Below are positions 42,810 to 52,163 of a stretch of 64,000 bases of DNA, piece by piece; position 1 is the stretch's first letter, and each line of letters begins with the position of its first letter. The stretch spans positions 7,668,582 to 7,732,581 of the forward strand of contig BCKC01000001.1 in NCBI GenBank assembly GCA_001600455.1, given 5' to 3'. A program made the translations under genes and the position numbers. The DNA comes from Endocalyx cinctus. Taxonomy: Eukaryota > Ascomycota > Sordariomycetes > Amphisphaeriales > Apiosporaceae. The notes under the pieces were generated by a model, which was not told the origin of the DNA, searched no databases, and saw nothing but the letters and a program-made list of their open reading frames with translations.

Positions 42810-43765
42810 TTATGTGTTAATTTTGTTTAATTGATTATTTTTTATCATGGCCGAGTCCTACAAGGGGGAAAAGAAAAAAGTAAGTATGGTTAGCTTTTTG
42901 AAATATGCGATAATTAGAATTAGGTTAGGATTACGCATCGGTAGAATGAATCAAAGAGAAATATGGGAGATGATGATACGCTTACCAGCATGCCCTCCCA
43001 GCCCAACCACGATAAGATCCAAGCGATGGTAGCGGCACCTCCTTTCCAAATCGTCAGACTTGGCTGCGGCTTCATCAGGTCCCGCACTACTTTCTTCGCG
43101 AAGACGTCTGGCGCGTCAAACTTGGCGTGAGCGAGAAACCCACGACTTTCGATGAACTCCGTCACGGCGCTGTACATGCTCTCTTTGGGTACATTGACGG
43201 CGTTATTTTCCATCAACTTGGTACGCACGGCTCCGGCTACGACGGTGACGAAGCGGACGCCAAAGGGCGCGAGCTCGGTCCGGAGGGTCTTGGCCATGGC
43301 GTGTACGGCCGCCTTGGATACGTTGTACGCGACCTGGAATGCCGGGTTGAAGACTTCGTTAATGCTGCCGATGCTAGCGACGAGGCCTTTCGCTTCGATT
43401 AAAAGGGGTAGGAACGCGTGAGTCACGGCAAACACGCCTACTACGTTGGTATCTATCACGTTACGTAATTGCTCGACCGTGGAATCGGCAAAGGGTGCGA
43501 TGAGTTGTATCCCGGCGTTGTTAACTAGGTAATCCAGAGATCCTCCGGTTGCTTCGCGGACGGTGGACACGGCAGCCGAGATGGAATCGGTGGAATTGAC
43601 ATCGAGCTGGAGAGTGTGGATTCCGAGATCAGATAGTTTCTCCATTTTTGTTACGTCGCGTGCCGTAGCGAAGACTTTACATCCTTGAAGTTGGAATTCT
43701 GCGGCTAGAGCGAAGCCGATGCCACCTTCGCTACAACCAGTTATGAGGACAGATTTCTGCGGCAT
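42810..43765 (-). CDS. Short-chain dehydrogenase, Ayr1-like
   Basis: Exons 43765..42986 and 42857..42810 give 275 aa. The second exon (DSAMIKNNQLNKINT) is my inference from a GTAAGC donor, a TTGTAG acceptor and the usual family tail; without it the frame reads into the intron and stops at 42920. SDR landmarks: SVLITGCSEGGIGFALAAEF (TGxxxGIG), LDYLVNNAGIQL (NNAG), IDTNVVGVFAV, and AYNVSKAAVHAMAKTL with catalytic Tyr and Lys. It resembles NADPH-dependent 1-acyldihydroxyacetone-phosphate reductase (Ayr1), a lipid-droplet/ER enzyme of phosphatidate synthesis. Many fungal paralogues have diverged, so the substrate is open. The hydrophobic patch ATIAWILSWLGW near the C-terminus could associate with membranes. 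Confidence 0.85.
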
Positions 43766-44270
43766 TGATAATTATTCTCGTTTTATCAGGAGGATAGGAA
43801 AAAAAAAAAAAAACGTAACACAATCGATAAATGGAATAGGTTGGTTAGTATTCTTTATTTGAATATATCATAGCATAGTTACATGCGATACGGTGTATGA
43901 CGAGAGAAAAAAAGAGTCTCGATTAGCAGTGTCTACTATATAATCACCTGCAAGGGTTACATCCTAGTCAGTCATGCAGTTCATAGTAGGGTCGGCTAGA
44001 GGAGAGGAATCACTAATTCAGTATTGAAATTATCGGCAATTATTCGAATATTATTTTAAGTACAGCGTATAGTTGAGTTATTTTTCCGAATACTGGGCAA
44101 ATTATTCTTTGAGTTCAATTATGATTTCAACTTGGATATCTATCCCCTTGCCATTTACCATTCTACTAAGCTTCGTCTACGTTGAGATATGTGTGGAAAA
44201 AAAAAAAAAAAAAAAAAACTATTCTTCACCATAATACAAATATCGATATCTATGATAAATAATACATGGC
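43766..44270. other. 505-bp intergenic region
   Basis: Promoter of the SDR and 3' flank of the GH43 gene. A runs at 43799-43813 and 44200-44218. Nothing else seen. Confidence 0.5.
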
Positions 44271-46163
44271 TTACGGCTTCGCAACCGATATATACCCAAA
44301 TTTGGCCCATTCGGTGGCTCTGACGCCGTCTTTGCCAGATTCGAAAGTTTGATCCGAGATTTGTAGCTTTGGCGTTTTCATATTCTCGACGAAAATTTTT
44401 ATATCAGATCCAATCGCCGTAACTTGAATGGGGTATTCCTTCCAAGCTACAACATCTATCTCTTTTTCGGCCAAGGTATGCCACTTTCCTTTGACTGCTT
44501 TCTCTAGAGTCACTTTTCCTGACGAGGAGATACCGGCATAATACCCATTTACTAAATCTGTATCATTGGTATTCGTGGTCGCCCGAAACACTAAGCCCGC
44601 ACCCTTGCTAGATGGCGAAATTGCGACTGCTGCATCGAAGACAAGATCGGTGAAGTTTGTATCCAAGAGGGCCATGGAACTTCCGTACCCCTTCCGCCAG
44701 AGCCTATCCGAGTCCACGTACCATCTATCTTGACCGTATTTTGTCCATTCAATCATGTTATCATCGGCAAAATTGTCTTTAACGAGCATGGTAATAGGCA
44801 CAATCGTACCATCGCCGTTGAAATGCATGCGATCATAGGCGATGACTCGATGATTACCGTCCGTCTCGCTGAGAGGACGGCGATGATAGACTATGTACCA
44901 TATATCTGTACCGGGTATGTTTATGACACCGTTATGTCCGCTACCCTTGGCAACCGCGCTGTCCTGTTGCAGGATTTTCGCCTCTCGATTGAAGGGGCCT
45001 AGAGGCGAATTCGACATAGCGTACGACACGCTATAATCTGGTCCCGTCCATCCTCCCTCCGACCACATAAGGTAGTATATGCCGTTACGCTTGATCATTT
45101 GCGATCCCTCGACGTAATTTGTCGGCGTGATCTCCTTGAAAGTGGTATTATCGTCGAATCTTCCGATCGAGATCATATCCTCGTTTAACTTGGCAACATT
45201 AGCGTGCGAGTGTCCCCCGTAATATATATAGGCCTGCCCATCTACGTCGTCAATGAAGACGTCTTGATCGATAGGCTGTGCTCCGTTGTGGTAATCCCCG
45301 ATAAGGGGCTTGCCTATAGCGTCGACATATGGGCCTTCGGGCTTATCTGCGACCGCAACCCCGATGCCGCCGATCGCACCGTTTGCCGCCTCGTCTTCTT
45401 GGATATCATTTGCCCCAAAGTACAAATAGTATTTCCCGTTTCGTGAAATGGGCGCGGGAGCCCATACTGCCTTAGTAGCCCATTGGACATTTTCGGTCGT
45501 GAGAATATTGGGGTGTTTAGCCCAATGAATTAGATCAGGGCTCGAAAAAGCATCTAAATAGGTTTGTTCTTCGTATGCATATGACGCTGTTGGATATACC
45601 CAAAATTGACCATCGTAATACTCGGTGTCAGGGTCGGCATACCAGCCGTCTACAAACGGATTGCCGGCCTCGGATGTCGTGTAATCAAGAACAGCTAGGG
45701 ACGTGACCGGTGCACCAAATATGCTCTTCCACATAGACGAGGTAATCATCATCTGAAGAACAGAGGTTCGTGACTTCTGAGAACGCAACATACTGTTGGT
45801 TTCCTCAGATACTAGAGGTGTCTGATCGTTTATGGACCGTATCTGGTAGGCGTCTTGAGTTACGGAATCCGTCAAGCCGGAATATTCCCGAAACGTAGAC
45901 AAAATATTACGGGATAGATTTCCAAAAAGTTTACCCTGGACAAGGGGAAGAAACTGTATTATAAAGAACAAGATGCCTATCTTAATAACCGACGCATCTA
46001 AACCAATTTTATGATTGGCGATATATAATTTTCGCCTCGATACTTCCCACAAGGACCGCAACAAGTTCATAAAGAAGCATATGAGGTAAATGAGGGTGTT
46101 ATTACGCATAATATATATTTTTGAGCCCGTAGGCTCCCAAGAGATTGGCTCATAGGTCAACAT
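44271..46163 (-). CDS. GH43 family glycoside hydrolase with hydrophobic N-terminal extension
   Basis: A single open frame of 630 aa. The five-bladed propeller begins near residue 160. Catalytic triad: Asp177 in GWYADPDTEYYDG (base), Asp299 in PIDQDVFIDD (pKa modulator) and Glu352 in NYVEGSQMIKRNG (acid). After residue 475 comes a beta-sandwich module (DNFADDNMIEWTKYG, then GAGLVFRATTNTND), as in C-terminal carbohydrate-binding or DUF1080-like domains. Such enzymes act as arabinofuranosidase, xylosidase or galactosidase on plant polysaccharide; the exact specificity is not readable. Unusually, 145 residues precede the propeller with hydrophobic segments at about 23-37 and 62-77 instead of a plain signal peptide. 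The ATG at 46106 is an alternative start. It is divergent from the GH2 gene. Confidence 0.88.
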   Translation of the reverse strand: MLTYEPISWEPTGSKIYIMRNNTLIYLICFFMNLLRSLWEVSRRKLYIANHKIGLDASVIKIGILFFIIQFLPLVQGKLFGNLSRNILSTFREYSGLTDSVTQDAYQIRSINDQTPLVSEETNSMLRSQKSRTSVLQMMITSSMWKSIFGAPVTSLAVLDYTTSEAGNPFVDGWYADPDTEYYDGQFWVYPTASYAYEEQTYLDAFSSPDLIHWAKHPNILTTENVQWATKAVWAPAPISRNGKYYLYFGANDIQEDEAANGAIGGIGVAVADKPEGPYVDAIGKPLIGDYHNGAQPIDQDVFIDDVDGQAYIYYGGHSHANVAKLNEDMISIGRFDDNTTFKEITPTNYVEGSQMIKRNGIYYLMWSEGGWTGPDYSVSYAMSNSPLGPFNREAKILQQDSAVAKGSGHNGVINIPGTDIWYIVYHRRPLSETDGNHRVIAYDRMHFNGDGTIVPITMLVKDNFADDNMIEWTKYGQDRWYVDSDRLWRKGYGSSMALLDTNFTDLVFDAAVAISPSSKGAGLVFRATTNTNDTDLVNGYYAGISSSGKVTLEKAVKGKWHTLAEKEIDVVAWKEYPIQVTAIGSDIKIFVENMKTPKLQISDQTFESGKDGVRATEWAKFGYISVAKP

Positions 46164-46772
46164 GGTATCAGCTGTGTAAACTTTTAAAGCAGTTAATTAG
46201 CTTTTTATCTATGAAGCAGCTCCGTTACGATGAAGCTCTAGAACGATAACGTCTGAGCGGATTAAAATATGTACCCATAGACGGAAGCTAGCGAATGTAA
46301 CGGGAGATAAGAACATACAGGTTTAAATGCTTGGTTATCAAATCATGTGGATGTTGTCTCCGAATCGTGATCAATAATGAATATGATAAACTTGGGAAAC
46401 GTGATGTCGAATGGTTACATGTGGATCGATGCTCGTGATAAGTTTGGAGAGATTGGAGTTTGTTGGAGGTGGAATAGGTGGAATCAATCGGTGGAACGCT
46501 CTGTTATGCGGGGAACTTGGGGGATATCTTGGCTGCCCCTGGTCTGTCTTATCGAGAATTGCCGTCCTTCCTGAATCGGACATACATACCCGTGTTGATC
46601 TTGGAGTTGGGGAAGCCAACTGGGACGTTGTCATGACCGACGCCACTACTGTAATAGCACAATTCTCTCACCTTAGTCCGCTCATACGTATCAGTAGACC
46701 GGAAGTATATACATACTACCTACAGCTATAAGCTCATCTGCTTTTTCCCAACGTAAGAAACATATATACGTA

Positions 46773-46775
<3 letters not shown>

Positions 46776-46805
<30 letters not shown>
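46776..46805. repeat. TA microsatellite
   Basis: Fifteen uninterrupted TA/AT units between the divergent glycosidase genes. Confidence 0.9.
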
Positions 46806-46807
<2 letters not shown>

Positions 46808-46987
46808 ATGGATATAATATATCGGTTAAGAGACACTCGGTCAACGAGCTACACCTACAACTACACCGTCTTTTCCCCTCTCTCAAGCCCCCTCCCTTGG
46901 TCCAAATAGTATGGTACCTTGAATAAAATAAACAACTTCACGCGCTAACGACTTGAAAGGTCTAGCCAAGATGAATATTGAGTATTA

Positions 46988-46994
46988 GGCTAAA
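46988..46994 (+). promoter_or_regulatory. Candidate XlnR/Xyr1 site
   Basis: GGCTAAA, an exact match to the consensus bound by the xylanolytic activator in Aspergillus and Trichoderma, 254 bp upstream of the GH2 start. A 7-mer can occur by chance. Confidence 0.4.
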
Positions 46995-47114
46995 TATCTA
47001 GATCTTGAACCCCGTATTTTCCTTAAAAGCGACGACATCTGCTTCGTGGAATAAAATATACCCCAGATATCCCCAAATGCAAGATGACCGAACCCCAAAT
47101 CTTGCTCACCCGGT

Positions 47115-47132
47115 AACCCGACATTTCGGGTT
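47115..47132. promoter_or_regulatory. Palindrome with CCG-N6-CGG core
   Basis: AACCCGA-catt-TCGGGTT: 7-bp perfect arms around 4 nt, containing everted CCG and CGG half-sites as bound by Zn2Cys6 regulators. It ends 115 bp before the GH2 ATG. Confidence 0.45.
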
Positions 47133-47247
47133 CAAAATATGAGAATGCAACTGTTACATAAATAAAGTAGGTCCTCTATAGATTTATTCTCGTGGTCACC
47201 AATCATGTACGTAAAAGACGATATATTTTGCAAGTCTTTCGACAACT

Positions 47248-49938
47248 ATGAAGAGATTTGGTTATTTAAGCCTCTTCTTTCTTCTGGGCATTGACAGATG
47301 TGCTAATGCACTAGTAGTCAGCCCCTCGGAAGCCGAAATCATCGCGAGTGGTCGTGAAATCATCCGACTTCATACCGGCTGGAAATTCCGTCGCTGGGAA
47401 ACAAATCCCGATGGTTTAAGCTACGACATATTCCCGAATGTTTCCTATCAAGGCGATCCCCAAATCCTCAAACCATGGATCCTCCCGTCGGCAAATGACT
47501 TTATTGATGATCCCGCTCAACACCATATACGACCGACGGAGAACCCTCCCTTGAGTAATACGAGCTTTTCACATGCCGAATTCGACGACGGCGCTTGGGA
47601 AACGGTCAAGTTACCTCACGACTGGGCAATCGGGGGACCCTTTTATGTAGGAGATGATGTACCCGTGGAGGGTGGTATGGGTCGATTACCCGCCCAAGGC
47701 GTTGCCTGGTACAGAAGAAAACTAAGCATAACGTCCGAGGATAGCGGCAAATCGATATATCTTGATATTGACGGCGCTATGTCATATGCCATGGTATGGC
47801 TCAATGACCATCTCGTCGGCGGTTGGCCCTACGGATACAACTCATTCCGCTTGGATCTCACCCCCTACTTAGATGTAGGCGGGGACAACCAGTTAGCTAT
47901 TCGGCTAGACAATCCGCCCGACTCGGCAAGGTGGTATCCTGGTGGCGGTCTATATCGGAACGTGTGGCTCACTAAGGTAAACCCAACGCATGTTGCACAA
48001 TGGGGTACTTTCATCACCACTAGGGACGTTTCAGCTCAATCAGCCACACTTGATCTCGTTGTTCAAGTCGAAAATAAAGGAAATAATCCGCAGGAAGTTG
48101 AGGTTGTTACCGATGTGCACGAGCTAGACTCCCTATCAGGATTAAAAGGTCTCAAAGTCACGCAGTTTGCATCCGAGACTATGACGGTCACACCGGAGAA
48201 GAAAACTTTGCTGAACGTTTCTTCAACATTAAAGAGCCCGCAGCTTTGGGGACCGCCTCCGACGCAACAGCCATTCATGTACGTTTCGGTGACTAGTTTG
48301 AAGGTCGGTGGGAGGGTTATCGATACCTACGAAACCCAGTTCGGAATTCGCTCTATAAATTTTGACGCCGTCGAAGGGCTGCTAGTAAATGGAGAGAAGG
48401 TGCGCATCCAAGGGGTTAATAATCATCACGACCTGGGAGCTATTGGTGCGGCCTTCAATATCCGTGCCGCCCAACGACAACTTGAAATTATGAGAGAAAT
48501 GGGTTGCAATGCTATCCGGATGTCGCATAACCCTCCTGCGCCAGAGCTTTTGAATCTGGCAGATAAAATGGGATTTCTCGTCATGGATGAAATCTTTGAC
48601 TCGTGGCAGGAATCCAAGACGGATAACGACTTTCATTTTATTTTTGATGATTGGCATGAGCCGGACCTACGCTCGTTTATGAGACGAGACAGAAACCATC
48701 CTTCGGTGATCATATGGAGCTTCGGTAACGAGGTAGGCGAGCAGCACGACGATGAAGTAGGAGCCGCTGTGGGTCAACCTCTGCACGATATGATGAGGCA
48801 AGAAGATCCAACCAGACTTACTACCGCATCGATGAACTTTGCCAAGCCGGATATGCCTTTCCCCAGGCTTGTCGATGTCATAGGCTTGAATTATCAGGGA
48901 GAAGGTATTCGTGACACAAACCCCTATTCCGGATTAACAGGTATCACAACATCCCCACTCTACAGCGCATTCCACGATGCATTCCCCGAAAAAGCGGTCT
49001 TGAGCACCGAGACGGCATCAACCCTCAGCTCGAGAGGCACCTACATATTTCCCGTTATACAAGACATCAGCGCGCCTGTTAATGACACATCAGGTGGCAA
49101 TTCCACACTTCAATACGTTAGCGCCTATGAACTGTACACGTCAGACTTTGGCGCTTCGCCAGACAAAGTATTTGCCGCGCAAGATAGCCACCCTTTCGTG
49201 GCGGGTGAGTTTGTCTGGACCGGCTTCGACTACCTCGGAGAGCCGACGCCGTACTACTCGGCCCGAAGCTCTTACTCGGGCATCGTCGATCTCGCAGGTT
49301 TTAAAAAGGACAGGTTCTATCTGTACCAGTCACGATGGCGCCCAGATCTACCCGGGGCGCATATCCTACCGCATTGGACCTGGCCGGATCGCGTAGGCCA
49401 AGTCACGCCCGTGCACGTGTTCACGTCCGGAGATGAGGCTGAGCTGTTCGTGAATGGCGTGTCTCAGGGTCGATTAAAAAAAGAGCAATACGTGTCACGA
49501 TTTCGATGGGACGATGTCGTTTACAAGCCCGGTGAGGTTCGCGTCGTAACGTATAAAGACGGTAAGGAATGGGCTACCGACAGCAAGAAAACTTCCGGAG
49601 CCGCCATCGGAATCAAGCTCACGGCCGACAGGGACTCGATAACGTCGGATGGCGAAGACTTGTTGTACATAACGGCGGAAGTGGTTGATTCGCAGGGTAT
49701 CATAGTGCCGGAGGCGGCAAACCCGATTACGTTTTCCGTCTTGGGTGTCGGTGAGCTTGTCGCCACGGACAACGGGGATCCTTCCGATTTCACGGTATTT
49801 CCGTCGCCGACGAGAAAAGCTTTCAACGGGTTCGTGCTGGCTATCGTGAGGGCCAAGAGCAGCTCTATAGGCGAAATTACCGTGGTAGCGAGCAGCGAAG
49901 GTCTCGATGACGCGCAGCTATCGGCTACATCTCATTAG
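47248..49938 (+). CDS. GH2 family beta-galactosidase-like glycoside hydrolase
   Basis: A single exon of 896 aa. Signal peptide at residues 1-22 (MKRFGYLSLFFLLGIDRCANA). Sugar-binding jelly-roll domain: WETVKLPHDWAIGGPFYVG, VAWYRRKLSI and GGWPYGYNSFRLDLTPYL. An Ig-like domain follows to residue 365, then the catalytic barrel with RIQGVNNHHDLGAIGAAFN, MSHNPPAPELLNLADKMGF, acid/base Glu495 in SFGNEVGEQ and nucleophile Glu588 in STETAST. C-terminal modules resemble DUF4982 (VFTSGDEAELFVNGVSQGRL) and a bacterial-type Ig/GH2 C-terminal domain (LTADRDSITSDGEDLLYITA). The sequence suits secreted beta-galactosidase acting on galactan or galactoside side chains; other beta-glycosides cannot be excluded. 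It is divergent from the GH43 gene, implying joint regulation. Confidence 0.93.
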   Translation: MKRFGYLSLFFLLGIDRCANALVVSPSEAEIIASGREIIRLHTGWKFRRWETNPDGLSYDIFPNVSYQGDPQILKPWILPSANDFIDDPAQHHIRPTENPPLSNTSFSHAEFDDGAWETVKLPHDWAIGGPFYVGDDVPVEGGMGRLPAQGVAWYRRKLSITSEDSGKSIYLDIDGAMSYAMVWLNDHLVGGWPYGYNSFRLDLTPYLDVGGDNQLAIRLDNPPDSARWYPGGGLYRNVWLTKVNPTHVAQWGTFITTRDVSAQSATLDLVVQVENKGNNPQEVEVVTDVHELDSLSGLKGLKVTQFASETMTVTPEKKTLLNVSSTLKSPQLWGPPPTQQPFMYVSVTSLKVGGRVIDTYETQFGIRSINFDAVEGLLVNGEKVRIQGVNNHHDLGAIGAAFNIRAAQRQLEIMREMGCNAIRMSHNPPAPELLNLADKMGFLVMDEIFDSWQESKTDNDFHFIFDDWHEPDLRSFMRRDRNHPSVIIWSFGNEVGEQHDDEVGAAVGQPLHDMMRQEDPTRLTTASMNFAKPDMPFPRLVDVIGLNYQGEGIRDTNPYSGLTGITTSPLYSAFHDAFPEKAVLSTETASTLSSRGTYIFPVIQDISAPVNDTSGGNSTLQYVSAYELYTSDFGASPDKVFAAQDSHPFVAGEFVWTGFDYLGEPTPYYSARSSYSGIVDLAGFKKDRFYLYQSRWRPDLPGAHILPHWTWPDRVGQVTPVHVFTSGDEAELFVNGVSQGRLKKEQYVSRFRWDDVVYKPGEVRVVTYKDGKEWATDSKKTSGAAIGIKLTADRDSITSDGEDLLYITAEVVDSQGIIVPEAANPITFSVLGVGELVATDNGDPSDFTVFPSPTRKAFNGFVLAIVRAKSSSIGEITVVASSEGLDDAQLSATSH

Positions 49939-50500
49939 TCTCAAGGATATACTTCTCGTGGATATTGAGTAAAGACATAGAATGTAAATAATTTGAGTGA
50001 AAGCCATAGTATTGGTTCTTCCTACCCAGAACGGTCATAACGGTGGCGTAACTCTGCCTCTTTTATTTTTGGTATAACCCGTTTTGGTCTGGAAGGAGAT
50101 TTGACATTTTATATGTTCATTATGGGTATTTCTCCAAAGTCGTGTGCCCCCGAGGGGAGATCCAATCAATTGCGTTGGGATTAGAATAAGTTATTTAACT
50201 AATCCAATTTTCCGGCTCGACAGCATCCCCGTTTAGCAAACTTCGGGGTTAATCTTCCGCGTTCCTATACAAGAGTAGTTTACGTTGATCGTAGTTCTGT
50301 CCACCAAAAGATCCCTTGAATGTTGATAAACAATCTGCATTTCAGTATAATATAAATATGTAGTTACTTTTTATTGAGTATGTTTTTCTCACAGGTGCTA
50401 ACGTAGTCCAAAATCTTGAAAGGCTATGTAATATCCTCCGAAAAGAGTATCAAGACCATCATGAGGACCACGATATCCAATTAAGACACTACCAATTGCA
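49939..50500. other. 562-bp intergenic region
   Basis: Between the tandem GH2 and glycosyltransferase-like genes. Nothing recognisable. Confidence 0.5.
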
Positions 50501-51976
50501 ATGAGTCAAAAGTTATATTGTATCCGACGAATTCAGTTTCTCCTCCTGTGTAGCTGTATTCTCATCGTAATCTGGCGATTATTCAAGAGCGCGAGCTTCA
50601 AACAGCGTCACGATGAAGGCATCATTCTCCCGCCGCAAGGGGGGTCGGATAAAATTCTTACCAACCCTAGTGTAGGCCTCCCCTCCGCTTTCTATCCTCT
50701 GGGTATAGTCGAGACTGGAACTGTCTCCAATGCATTTGATCTTTCTGATCCTCGGGCACCATTTATAACTTGGCCCCTAGCTCGGCTCTGCACAGAAAAC
50801 ACTTACGTACCTGGCTTGACCTTCATATGCGACAACAATAGTGGCGGGCCGGGGAATATTCGAAACTATATTCTGACATGCGTCCGGTACGCAGTCGAAG
50901 CTGGAGCGACCGCTCTCGTTACGCCCCGTATTCGTACTAGGGACCCGGGAAATCCCGCTAATCTTTTCAAGAGCTACGAGCCGCTCAGCTATCTGTTTGA
51001 CGCTGCGCATTTCCGGGCAGGCCTCGCCGCGGCGTGCCCACGAATGCGCGTGTACGAAAACGTCGAAGATGTGCCTGGAGTGCGTGAGAAGATGGCGAGA
51101 GAGCAGTTATCCGCCGATAAGATGACGCAGAGAATCACACCCAAAGACTTTGGGGGTAGTCGCGCCGGGTGCGACCCTAGAGATCAGAATCGGCATACGG
51201 ATCAGTTCGGGCCCGCTTTCCAAGAATGGGTCGAGAAGGATTCTGTAAATAGGGGGATGCTCCCCACGAGCGACGATAACCCGAAACTAATACGCTTTTC
51301 GTGGGGGGTGCTTTGGGATTGGCTTGTTTATCGCGACGGACCCGAGTTTGCCGCCACGTTCGGAAGCTTGTTGGCCATACGAGAAGACATTCTCCTTTTG
51401 GCTGACAATATTGTGGATAGCATAAGAAAGTCCGCGATAGACGAGGACTTGGACAAAAAAGAAAAAACGATGGCTCCTAAGAAGTCGTTTTTGGGTATTC
51501 ATCTGCGTACCGAGGAGGATGCTCTTTTGCAGTGGCCGTCCTACGAGAATCAGAGCGATGGATACATCCGGGAAGCAGAAAAACAAGGCTTCAGAGGTGG
51601 CGTCGCGTATCTAGCTTCGGGAAGCCAGAGAGAAGCCGAAAAATTCGGTGAAAAGGCGGCATCGAGTCTTCAGTTGCGTGTGCGGACTAAGTACGACGTC
51701 GTTGAGGGAGCGGACCTCGACAAATTAAAAGCCATGAGCTGGGATCAACAAGCACTTGTAGATTTCGCCGTCCTGCTTAAGTGCAATTATTTCGTAGGGG
51801 TAAGTCCAAGCAGCTTTAGCATCAACGTCGCGCTCAAGAGGCATTTGCAGAAAGACGGGTTGCTGACCCGACCGTGGAGGGTTGGGGGATTTGGCGATGG
51901 GAGAAGTTGGCTGGTTGGGCGGTATGATCAGTATTGGGAAGACTGGCTTTTTATGTTTGACGGGATGTGGCCGTAG
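50501..51976 (+). CDS. Type II membrane protein, O-fucosyltransferase-like glycosyltransferase
   Basis: A single exon of 491 aa. Short cytosolic N-terminus, then one signal-anchor helix (IQFLLLCSCILIVIWRLF, residues 12-29), then a lumenal domain, which is the topology of Golgi glycosyltransferases. Two segments recall the GDP-fucose protein O-fucosyltransferase fold: FLGIHLRTEEDALLQW (HxR-type nucleotide-sugar motif) and DQQALVDFAVLLKCNYFVGV followed by SPSSFSINVALKRH. NNSGGPGNIRNYILTCVRYA near residue 110 is an N-terminal donor-site-like element. Fungal members form a large uncharacterised group. It probably modifies glycans or secreted proteins; the donor sugar is unproven. It converges on the CSC1 gene, with 187 bp between stops. 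Confidence 0.7.
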   Translation: MSQKLYCIRRIQFLLLCSCILIVIWRLFKSASFKQRHDEGIILPPQGGSDKILTNPSVGLPSAFYPLGIVETGTVSNAFDLSDPRAPFITWPLARLCTENTYVPGLTFICDNNSGGPGNIRNYILTCVRYAVEAGATALVTPRIRTRDPGNPANLFKSYEPLSYLFDAAHFRAGLAAACPRMRVYENVEDVPGVREKMAREQLSADKMTQRITPKDFGGSRAGCDPRDQNRHTDQFGPAFQEWVEKDSVNRGMLPTSDDNPKLIRFSWGVLWDWLVYRDGPEFAATFGSLLAIREDILLLADNIVDSIRKSAIDEDLDKKEKTMAPKKSFLGIHLRTEEDALLQWPSYENQSDGYIREAEKQGFRGGVAYLASGSQREAEKFGEKAASSLQLRVRTKYDVVEGADLDKLKAMSWDQQALVDFAVLLKCNYFVGVSPSSFSINVALKRHLQKDGLLTRPWRVGGFGDGRSWLVGRYDQYWEDWLFMFDGMWP

Positions 51977-52163
51977 GTCTTGTCGAGCCGTGGGCGCCTC
52001 GGAAGAGTTGCGCATCTAGTATAAAAGCTATGATGATTCAGCGGTGACTACTCAGAGTATAATTTTTCTCCTAGGTTTCTCTGGGCATCAGAAAATTCAA
52101 CGATATTTTTTTTTATATAAACTTAGACAGACTTGACTAGCGCTAGTCCGCTATACAATCTAT

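Larger units (their letters stand above)
46164..47247. promoter_or_regulatory. Shared divergent promoter of the GH43 and GH2 genes
   Basis: 1084 bp separate the two start codons. A TA microsatellite (46776-46805) splits the region. Candidate sites by pattern: GCGGGG at 46508-46513 (fits CreA SYGGRG), GGCTAAA at 46988-46994 (fits XlnR/Xyr1) and a CCCG/CGGG palindrome at 47115-47132. The three small open frames at 46371-46731 overlap each other and show no domain. Confidence 0.5.

Noticed and set aside
46371..46731. Three small open frames between the divergent glycosidases
   Set aside because: Mutually overlapping in promoter DNA and without features.
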